From JACRBK01 sp964427955 (lineage in GTDB: Bacteria; Chloroflexota; Anaerolineae; Aggregatilineales; Aggregatilineaceae), in assembly GCA_964427955.1 (NCBI GenBank), contig CAYRWY010000405.1, positions 1-5,444 of the forward strand: a DNA stretch of 5,444 nucleotides, in the 5' to 3' direction. Below, piece by piece: positions 1 to 4,860 of the stretch; the stretch's first letter is position 1, and every line of letters begins with the position of its first letter. A model generated the notes under the pieces. The model saw only the letters and a list, made by a program, of their open reading frames with translations. It did not search any database and had not been told where the DNA came from. Both the position numbers and the translations under genes were made by a program.

Positions 1-159
1 GTGGGCTTTGCGCGTGATCAACTGCTGGGGATCGGGTTCCAGGCCAATGTCGTTGTATTCCTGGAACCGCCCGATGGTCAGGCGATCTTTGCCAAGCTCT
101 ACGGTAAACGTCTCCCCGTTGGGACCGTGTACTTCGAACACAGGCAGTAATCCTTTCAA
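1..159 (-). CDS. FHA-domain protein, N-terminal part (runs off left edge)
   Basis: Fifty-three codons are visible on the minus strand, and the 3' part lies outside the window. The start is TTG at 159-157. It is preceded by GAAGGAG (175-169) at a 9-nt spacing, and an in-frame TGA lies seven codons upstream, so no longer form is possible. The peptide begins MKGLLPVFEVHGPNGE and looks like the first beta strands of a forkhead-associated (FHA) domain: strand 1 at about residues 5-11, strand 2 at 17-22, the TIGR motif at 28-31, then DIGL at 37-40 and ITRKAH at 48-53. FHA domains normally bind phosphothreonine peptides through an Arg after Gly and a Ser/Thr-Arg-x-x-His region. Here GR and TR are present, but the His sits four rather than three residues after the Thr, a variant spacing. 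What follows the FHA domain cannot be seen (response regulator, kinase, winged helix or secretion partner are all possible). It is divergent from the tetR-type gene. The domain call is likely; the function is unknown. Confidence 0.72.
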   Translation of the reverse strand, partial: MKGLLPVFEVHGPNGETFTVELGKDRLTIGRFQEYNDIGLEPDPQQLITRKAH

Positions 160-168
160 GGAAACTGA

Positions 169-175
169 CTCCTTC
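169..175 (-). promoter_or_regulatory. Ribosome binding site that fixes the TTG start of the FHA gene
   Basis: GAAGGAG on the minus strand is a near-perfect Shine-Dalgarno sequence, placed 9 nt before TTG at 159-157. The only ATG close by (180-178 on the minus strand) lies in another frame, which gives no FHA-like peptide. This decides the non-ATG start. Confidence 0.7.
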
Positions 176-203
176 TGTCATAGGTATTGTTCATCTTTTA
201 ACA

Positions 204-209
204 AGTATA
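204..209 (-). promoter_or_regulatory. Possible -10 element for the FHA gene
   Basis: Read on the minus strand, positions 209-204 give TATACT, five of six matches to TATAAT, about 45 nt before the TTG start. At 17-nt spacing the -35 position reads CAGGTA, which is poor. The call rests on the -10 alone and is weak. An activator-dependent promoter would fit. Confidence 0.25.
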
Positions 210-274
210 CAGAAATCGGGCGTTCTTACCTGGACAGCGGATGGAAGTTGAATGGGAATTCAGTGGTTTGAACT

Positions 275-296
275 CTTGACTTACCGTTGAATCAAG
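275..296. promoter_or_regulatory. Candidate operator: CTTGA-N12-TCAAG inverted repeat
   Basis: CTTGA at 275-279 and TCAAG at 292-296 form 5-bp inverted arms in a 22-bp site. Nested inside is TTGA-A-TCAA (287-295). Further TTGA and TCAA copies lie at 268-271 and 312-315, making five TTGA/TCAA tetranucleotides in 48 bp. The site covers the candidate -35 of the tetR-type gene. TetR-family repressors commonly bind imperfect palindromes of this size in the promoter of their own operon. That this regulator binds here is inference. Confidence 0.38.
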
Positions 297-303
297 CTAC
301 CAT
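276..303 (+). promoter_or_regulatory. Candidate sigma70-type promoter for the tetR-MMPL operon
   Basis: TTGACT (276-281) is a five-of-six -35 match. It is followed after 16 nt by TACCAT (298-303), a four-of-six -10 match that keeps the important A2 and T6. Transcription would start near 310, leaving a leader of about 55 nt before the ATG at 365. The -35 and spacer are covered by the TTGA/TCAA inverted repeat described separately, the position expected for a repressor operator. This is inferred from sequence only; a start site closer to the gene, for example from TATATT at 317-322, is not excluded. Confidence 0.42.
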
Positions 304-330
304 AGTGGACCTCAAGTATATTTTTGGACG

Positions 331-352
331 TCACGAATAAAACCATACGTGA
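331..352. repeat. Inverted repeat TCACG-N12-CGTGA next to the tetR RBS
   Basis: TCACG (331-335) and CGTGA (348-352) form 5-bp inverted arms around an A/T-rich 12-nt centre. The right arm overlaps the first two bases of the GAAGGA ribosome binding site (351-356). It has the same 22-bp overall size as the repeat at 275-296 but a different arm sequence. It could be a second operator, or a weak leader hairpin affecting translation; arms of this length can also arise by chance. Confidence 0.28.
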
Positions 353-364
353 AGGATACTAAAA

Positions 365-958
365 ATGACGACGACTCCCACTCGTCACGACCAGCGCAAG
401 GCGGCCACTCGCCAGAGCCTGCTCGACGCCGCGCGCGATGTCATCGCCGCCAAGGGATACAACGAGACCGAGATTCTCGACATCACCGAACACGCCAACG
501 TGAGCAAGGCCACGTTCTACAAGCATTTCATCAACAAAGAAGAATGCGTGCGTGAATTGATGCAGCAGGGTTTTGACGCCCTGGTTGCCCAGATCATGAG
601 CGTGGATCGCGCGGTGATCGCGACGCCGGAATGGGCCGTGAGCAGTTTCGAACAGGTCTTTCAGTGGGCCGAGGCGCACCGGGTCTTTTTGCTGCTCATG
701 GTGGGCGGAGCCGCCTCGCCCCAGCTCAACGCCTTTGGCCGGAGCTACATGCTGCGCGTGGTGGAGCAGCAGATCACGGCAAACTTCACGCCGGGGACTC
801 TGCCCGCCCGTTTTCCGCCCGCGATAGAGGCCCAGATTGTGACCGGCATCATGATCCAACTGCTCGGCTGGTGGCTGGAGAACGAGACCGGCTACTCGGC
901 AGCCGAAATGGCCCACATGGTGCAGGATGTGCTCAAGTATGGAACCCGATCTTCGTAA
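365..958 (+). CDS. TetR/AcrR-family transcriptional regulator
   Basis: A 197-residue protein, the usual length for one-component TetR-family regulators. The ATG at 365 follows GAAGGA (351-356) with 8 nt between. The N-terminal DNA-binding domain spans about residues 10-60: helix 1 RQSLLDAARDVIAAKGY (16-32), then the helix-turn-helix ILDITEHANVSKATFYKHF (37-55) and the typical NKEE lead into helix 4. The rest (about 65-197) is all-helical and variable, as expected for a ligand-binding and dimerisation domain, so the ligand cannot be read from sequence. The gene lies 20 nt upstream of the MMPL transporter on the same strand, almost certainly in one transcript. Family knowledge suggests it represses its own operon and is released by a small molecule related to the pump substrate. 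That role is inference; the family assignment is firm. Confidence 0.93.
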   Translation: MTTTPTRHDQRKAATRQSLLDAARDVIAAKGYNETEILDITEHANVSKATFYKHFINKEECVRELMQQGFDALVAQIMSVDRAVIATPEWAVSSFEQVFQWAEAHRVFLLLMVGGAASPQLNAFGRSYMLRVVEQQITANFTPGTLPARFPPAIEAQIVTGIMIQLLGWWLENETGYSAAEMAHMVQDVLKYGTRSS

Positions 959-963
959 CCCCC

Positions 964-971
964 CTTGGAGG
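964..971 (+). promoter_or_regulatory. Ribosome binding site deciding the MMPL start
   Basis: CTTGGAGG contains a GGAGG core (967-971) seven nt before the ATG at 979. The open reading frame extends much further upstream (to 631) through the regulator gene in another frame, so this site is what identifies 979 as the true start. Confidence 0.8.
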
Positions 972-978
972 CAGTAGT

Positions 979-3597
979 ATGTTCTTCGAACGAATAGGCC
1001 GTTTCGCCACCCGCTTCCGCCTGTTCATCATCGCTGGCTGGATCGCCGGGGCGGTACTCGTAACCCTGATCGCTCCCCATATCGAAGAGGTCGCCAGTTC
1101 GGACACCGCCGATTTTTTGCCGAGCAATGCGCCGTTTGCCCATGCCGAAGCGGTCTACAAAAACACTTTCCCGGATGACTTCGCCCCCAGCAGCACGGTG
1201 ATTGTGATCGACGCCCGCCAGGCGGCGGGCGGCATCCTCAACCCGGCGGGCGCGACGTTCGAAGATCAGATCGACACCGAGACCGGGCGCTTCCTCAACG
1301 AGTTGGGGGCCTGGCTGACCGGCCCGGACGCGCCTCCCGGCATCCAATCGGTGACGCTGCCGACCACGTCGCCCACGCTGGCAGCGCTGCTCGTCGCCTC
1401 GGACCAGGGAGAAGATCCCACCCTGAGCAATAAAGTGGCGCTGGTGCACATCAATTTGACCGCCAGCAGTACTGAAGACATCACGATCCAGGCGCTCAAG
1501 AAGATCGATAGCTGGCTGGAAGAACACCGCCCGGACGACGTCCGCACCTACCAGACCGGCGCCGCCCCGATCGTCTCGGATACCACCGAGTCGGTCAAAA
1601 CGAGCGCGGATCGCACGATCTGGGTGACGGTGGTGCTGGTGATCATCATGCTCCTGCTGGTGTACCGCTCGCCGGTCAGCCCGCTGATCCCGCTGGTATC
1701 GGTCACGCTGGCGTACCTGATCACGCGGGGCATCGTGGCGTACCTGGGCGATCACTACATGACGATCACATCCTATGCCAACATTTTGCTGGTGGTGGTC
1801 ATGTACGGCGCCGGGACGGATTACTGCCTGTTCCTGATCAGCCGCTTCCGGGAGGAAATGGCCGATCTGCCGGAAGTAGAGAGCGCCACGGTTCACACCG
1901 TACACCGCGTCGGAGAGACGATCACCAGCAGCGCGGGCACAATCTTCGTCGGTTTCATGGCGATGATCTTTGCCGAGATGGGCATATTCAACACCAGCGG
2001 CCCGGCCCTGGCCGTGGGGATCGTCATCTCGCTGGCGTCGGGGCTGACCCTGGTCCCGGCGCTGCTGGCCACGCTGGGCGATCACGCCTTCTGGCCCAAC
2101 CGGGCTACCCACCGGGCCAACGGGCGGCTGTACGAACTCACCTCCAAGTGGGTCAGCGCGCGTCCCCTCACAGTGATTCTGACCATCGTCTCGATCATGG
2201 CCCCGTTTTCGATCTACGGAGTGCTCCAGCCGGTCAGCTATGACATTCTCGGCGATCTGCCGGACGACAAGCCCGCGGTGGTCGGGTTCAACCTGATGAA
2301 AGAAAGCCTGGGGGCCGGGGCGGTGATGCCGCTCACCGTCGTCCTGACCGGTCAGGATGCGCAGCAGGTCGCCGCCGACATCGTACACCTGTCCGATGAC
2401 CTCTCGGCACTGAAAGGTGTGCAGGATGTGCGCAGCCTGGACGATCCGCTGGGCCAACGCAACAGCGCCTACAGCAACCTGCTGCAAGTCGGGGGGCAGC
2501 TCGATTTGGCCTTGACCATGCTTAACAGCACGTCCGAGGGCCAGCAAACAGTGGACATGAGCACACTGGCCGGGGTGCTCAGTGGGATGAAAACCTATCT
2601 CGACCTGCTGGCGCAGCAGTTCCCCCAGGTCGCGAACGATCCCAACCTGCTGACCCTGCAAGATATGCTCGACCACCCGCTGCAACTGGCCACGCGCCAG
2701 GAGGATTTCAAAGCGGCGCTCGAAGGGTTGAAAACCGCCTTCGAGACGGTGACCGATCCCTACCTGATGCCCTCCGCCTTGAAAGACGTCTTCAGCGCAC
2801 TGCCCGAGTCCGCTACCGGCTTCAGCGCGGACATGTTCGACCAGTTGAGCACCACATACCTGGCGAACGAAGGAACGGCCTTCAAAATAGACGTCGTGCT
2901 GCACGATTCGTCCACCAGCACCAAGGGCATGGATACGCTGACCGCGATCCGGCGGCTGCTCAAGCGCTACCAGGGCAGCGGGGATGCCGTCGCCAGCGGG
3001 GGGGCCGCGATCAACACTGATATTCGCGACACGATGAATCGGGACCTGCTGCGCGCCATCGGGTTCGTGCTGTTCGGGATCTTTCTGGTCCTGCTGCTGA
3101 TGCTGCACAGCGTGGTAGCGCCGCTCTACCTGATCATGACCGTCGTGCTCAGCTTCACCTTCACCCTGGGTGTGACGAACCTGCTCTTGAAAAACCTGCT
3201 CGGCATCGCCGGGCTGACGTGGTACGTACCCTTCTTCGCGTTCGTGTTCCTGGTGGCGTTGGGGATCGATTACAGCATCTTCCTGTTCGGGCGCATCAAA
3301 GAGGAAGTGGGCAATCATGGCCTGCGCGAGGGCGTACACGTGGCCGTAGCCACCACCGGCGCGATTATCACCTCGGCGGGGATGATTCTGTCGGGCACGT
3401 TCGCCACGATGGTGACGGGAGAGGTCGCCGGACTGATCGAGATGGGCTTTGCGGTGGCATTCGGCGTGCTGATCGATACCTTCGTCGTGCGGACGATGCT
3501 CGATCCGGCGCTGGCGACCCTGTTCGGCAAGGGGACCTGGTGGCCGGGAGGCGTGCCCAAAGCGCAGAAGGCGCGTACCAGCGTGAAGCCCGAATAA
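979..3597 (+). CDS. MMPL-family (RND superfamily) membrane transporter
   Basis: An 872-residue inner-membrane exporter of the MmpL type (resembling actinobacterial MmpL and Bacillus YdgH/YdfJ), probably proton-driven and exporting a lipid or other hydrophobic compound. The start at 979 follows GGAGG; the longer frame upstream is only open sequence inside the regulator gene. It has two homologous halves. TM1 lies at about 13-33, followed by extracytoplasmic domain 1 (34-213) with DFLP at 45-48. TM2-TM6 fill about 214-366 and end near FWPN (371-374). TM7 is at about 396-415, followed by extracytoplasmic domain 2 (416-690) with GDLPDD at 425-430. TM8-TM12 fill about 692-840, followed by a short tail with TWWPG. 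The proton-relay pairs of the family are both present: GTDY at 279-282 in TM4 and GIDY at 762-765 in TM10. Domain 2 is about 95 residues longer than domain 1, mainly through a helix-rich stretch at about 495-632. It is co-transcribed with the TetR-type gene and ends before a hairpin terminator. The substrate is unknown. Confidence 0.94.
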   Translation: MFFERIGRFATRFRLFIIAGWIAGAVLVTLIAPHIEEVASSDTADFLPSNAPFAHAEAVYKNTFPDDFAPSSTVIVIDARQAAGGILNPAGATFEDQIDTETGRFLNELGAWLTGPDAPPGIQSVTLPTTSPTLAALLVASDQGEDPTLSNKVALVHINLTASSTEDITIQALKKIDSWLEEHRPDDVRTYQTGAAPIVSDTTESVKTSADRTIWVTVVLVIIMLLLVYRSPVSPLIPLVSVTLAYLITRGIVAYLGDHYMTITSYANILLVVVMYGAGTDYCLFLISRFREEMADLPEVESATVHTVHRVGETITSSAGTIFVGFMAMIFAEMGIFNTSGPALAVGIVISLASGLTLVPALLATLGDHAFWPNRATHRANGRLYELTSKWVSARPLTVILTIVSIMAPFSIYGVLQPVSYDILGDLPDDKPAVVGFNLMKESLGAGAVMPLTVVLTGQDAQQVAADIVHLSDDLSALKGVQDVRSLDDPLGQRNSAYSNLLQVGGQLDLALTMLNSTSEGQQTVDMSTLAGVLSGMKTYLDLLAQQFPQVANDPNLLTLQDMLDHPLQLATRQEDFKAALEGLKTAFETVTDPYLMPSALKDVFSALPESATGFSADMFDQLSTTYLANEGTAFKIDVVLHDSSTSTKGMDTLTAIRRLLKRYQGSGDAVASGGAAINTDIRDTMNRDLLRAIGFVLFGIFLVLLLMLHSVVAPLYLIMTVVLSFTFTLGVTNLLLKNLLGIAGLTWYVPFFAFVFLVALGIDYSIFLFGRIKEEVGNHGLREGVHVAVATTGAIITSAGMILSGTFATMVTGEVAGLIEMGFAVAFGVLIDTFVVRTMLDPALATLFGKGTWWPGGVPKAQKARTSVKPE

Positions 3598-3613
3598 CCA
3601 CGTCGGGGAAAAT

Positions 3614-3646
3614 AAAAACGGCGTCTCATCTCGGACGCCGTTTTTT
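3614..3646. terminator. Bidirectional intrinsic terminator between MMPL and OsmC genes
   Basis: CGGCGTC (3619-3625) pairs with GACGCCG (3634-3640) around the 8-nt loop TCATCTCG. Flanking A's (3614-3618) and T's (3641-3646) extend the stem and supply a U-tract in either direction. It lies 17 nt after the MMPL stop and 14 nt after the stop of the convergent OsmC-family gene, so it can serve both. Confidence 0.9.
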
Positions 3647-3659
3647 CTTCATCAGTGGA

Positions 3660-4052
3660 TTAGTTCTGTTCGGCTTCCAACACCGAGGTGTAGACGTCGA
3701 ACTGCGGGGGCTGTTCCAGGTGCTTCTTGACCGCGCACAGCTCGGCGGAACGCACGACGGCGGCTTTGTACTGCTCCGGGAAGTCGGGCGGAAGCTGGAT
3801 GTCGATTTCGACCTTGTCTACCAGGCGCGTGATGGGATCGGTATGCATCCGCTGGATGATGCGAATGCCGTCGGTCGGCAGGCCGCGCTGCTTGCAGAAG
3901 CCCAGCACGTACACTCCGGCGCAGGTCCCCATCGACGCCAGAAAGAGCATAAAGGGGGACGGTGCCGACCCATCCTGATCGGTAGTGATGACCAGATCAC
4001 CTGCCAGTGCATCGACCTGCATACCACCGGGGAACACGATTTGCATTTCCAT
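3660..4052 (-). CDS. OsmC/Ohr-family protein
   Basis: A 130-residue protein when started at the ATG at 4052-4050 (MEMQIVFPGG). I prefer this start because TGAGG (4066-4062, minus strand) lies 9 nt upstream. The frame stays open to ATGs at 4058, 4061 and 4067, but none of these is well spaced from a Shine-Dalgarno sequence. OsmC-family proteins are cytoplasmic homodimers; characterised members reduce organic hydroperoxides using two cysteines. Both signature regions are here: SAPSPFMLFLASMGTCAG, with the presumed peroxidatic Cys at residue 44, and AELCAVKKHL, with the presumed resolving Cys at 106. A third Cys (53, GFCKQRG) lies one to two helical turns after the first. The length is typical of the small YhfA-like branch, many members of which lack a known substrate, so peroxidase activity is an inference. 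The stretch between TDQ and GSAPSP seems shorter than in relatives I recall. It converges on the MMPL gene; a functional link to the pump is not evident. Confidence 0.88.
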   Translation of the reverse strand: MEMQIVFPGGMQVDALAGDLVITTDQDGSAPSPFMLFLASMGTCAGVYVLGFCKQRGLPTDGIRIIQRMHTDPITRLVDKVEIDIQLPPDFPEQYKAAVVRSAELCAVKKHLEQPPQFDVYTSVLEAEQN

Positions 4053-4177
4053 CTTCATCATCCTCATTTGAACTTTGGGAAAATCGCCCTAGCGTTTGCT
4101 CAAGGGATTAGATGCGACATTCCGCCAAACGATGCAAGTGATTTTGGGGATCAGGGTGTATTTATAACGCCGGTTGG

Positions 4178-4206
4178 TTGACAAGCATGGGCGAATAAGC
4201 GACAAT
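4178..4206 (+). promoter_or_regulatory. Sigma70-type promoter for frr-uppS
   Basis: A perfect TTGACA -35 (4178-4183) is followed, after exactly 17 nt, by GACAAT (4201-4206), a -10 with four of six matches including A2, A5 and T6. Transcription would begin near 4213, leaving a leader of about 47 nt before the frr ATG. This is the best promoter match in the window. It places the start of the frr-uppS transcript directly upstream of frr. Confidence 0.62.
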
Positions 4207-4220
4207 TTTCTCGCATTGTC
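4201..4220. repeat. Perfect 6-bp inverted repeat over the frr -10 and start site
   Basis: GACAAT (4201-4206) and ATTGTC (4215-4220) are exact inverted arms separated by 8 nt. The left arm is the -10 element itself and the right arm lies at about +3 to +8. A dimeric regulator bound here would block RNA polymerase. Pairing does not extend beyond six bases, so coincidence remains possible. Confidence 0.35.
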
Positions 4221-4259
4221 CGACTTATTGAATGCGTTCTGTCACCGGAGCGTGGTGAG

Positions 4260-4817
4260 ATGATAAAAGATGTTTTGAAAGACACCGAAGATCGTATGAA
4301 GAGCGCCCTGGGGGTGCTCGAAGATGACCTGAGAGGGATGCGCACCGGTCGGGCCTCGCCTGCCCTGGTGGAAAAGCTGCACGTCGAATACTACGGGACA
4401 GACACCCCTCTCTACCAAATGGCGACGATTACGATCCCTGAACCACAGTTGATCGCCATCAAGCCTTTCGACAAGACTTCGTTGAAGTCGATTGAAAAAG
4501 CCATCCTGGCCTCCGAACTGGGTCTGACGCCGAACAATGATGGCACCATCATCCGGCTCAGCATCCCGCCGCTGACCCAGGAACGGCGCATGGAGCTGCA
4601 AAAGCTGGTCAACCGCCGGGTCGAAGAAGCGCGCGTCGCCGTGCGCAACGTCCGGCGCAGCGCCATCGACGATCTGCGCGAGTTCGAAAAAGAGAAGATG
4701 ATCTCGGAAGACGACAACGAGCATGGGCAGGAAGAAATCCAGAAGCTCACGGATAAGTACATCAAAGAGATCGAGGCGGCAGGCAAACGCAAAGACGCCG
4801 AGATCATGGAAATCTAG
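4260..4817 (+). CDS. frr: Ribosome recycling factor
   Basis: A complete 185-residue RRF, the same length as the E. coli protein. With EF-G it splits post-termination ribosomes into subunits so that they can be reused; it acts in the cytosol. The ATG at 4260 follows GGAG (4247-4250) with 9 nt between. Domain I, the long three-helix bundle, is formed by about residues 1-29 and 106-185. Domain II, the small beta/alpha domain, occupies about 30-105 and contains the family sequences RTGRASPALVEKLHVEYYG and a TIPEPQ-like stretch. The 23S-rRNA-contacting region VRNVRRSA is present, with Arg132 at the same number as the functionally important Arg132 of E. coli RRF. The C-terminus (RKDAEIMEI) is intact. 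It is followed after 43 nt by uppS on the same strand, a widely conserved order, and is preceded by its own promoter instead of pyrH. Confidence 0.98.
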   Translation: MIKDVLKDTEDRMKSALGVLEDDLRGMRTGRASPALVEKLHVEYYGTDTPLYQMATITIPEPQLIAIKPFDKTSLKSIEKAILASELGLTPNNDGTIIRLSIPPLTQERRMELQKLVNRRVEEARVAVRNVRRSAIDDLREFEKEKMISEDDNEHGQEEIQKLTDKYIKEIEAAGKRKDAEIMEI

Positions 4818-4821
4818 TTCG

Positions 4822-4841
4822 GTAGGGGCAAGCCCCCCTAC
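4822..4841 (+). repeat. GC-rich hairpin in the frr-uppS gap
   Basis: GTAGGGG (4822-4828) pairs perfectly with CCCCTAC (4835-4841) over a 6-nt loop (CAAGCC). It starts 5 nt after the frr stop and ends 5 nt before the uppS Shine-Dalgarno (4846-4849). There is no U-tract, so it is not a normal intrinsic terminator. It may influence mRNA stability, ribosome access or pausing, or be a small remnant of a dispersed palindromic element. Confidence 0.5.
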
Positions 4842-4845
4842 TATC

Positions 4846-4849
4846 GGAG
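4846..4849 (+). promoter_or_regulatory. Ribosome binding site of uppS, with long spacing
   Basis: GGAG lies 11 nt before the uppS ATG at 4861, slightly more than usual. An in-frame TAA at 4852-4854 rules out any upstream uppS start. An out-of-frame ATG at 4854 lies between the site and the true start. Confidence 0.55.
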
Positions 4850-4860
4850 TGTAATGTACT

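Noticed and set aside
8..271. An 87-codon plus-strand frame at the left end
   Set aside because: It is antisense to the FHA-domain gene, crosses the regulatory gap, and lacks a Shine-Dalgarno sequence and any family resemblance.
631..978. A 116-residue N-terminal extension of the MMPL protein
   Set aside because: It runs through the TetR-type gene in another frame, has low-complexity Arg/Gly/Ala composition, and the GGAGG before 979 gives a better start directly ahead of the expected TM1.
892..3339. An 815-codon open frame antisense to the MMPL gene
   Set aside because: It is rich in His, Arg, Gln and Asp with no membrane segments or recognisable motif, and exactly shadows the GC-rich codon pattern of a clear MMPL gene. 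It has no credible ribosome binding site.
4053..4180. A promoter for the OsmC-family gene
   Set aside because: On the minus strand TATAAA (4168-4163) and TCTAAT look like -10 elements, but neither has a -35 at acceptable spacing, so I did not call a promoter.
3219..4181. A 320-codon plus-strand frame spanning the end of MMPL, the terminator and the OsmC gene
   Set aside because: It crosses a strong terminator and lies antisense to a clear OsmC-family gene; its sequence is a frame shadow.
4242..4807. Minus-strand frames opposite frr
   Set aside because: They are antisense to a complete, unmistakable RRF and show no motif of their own.
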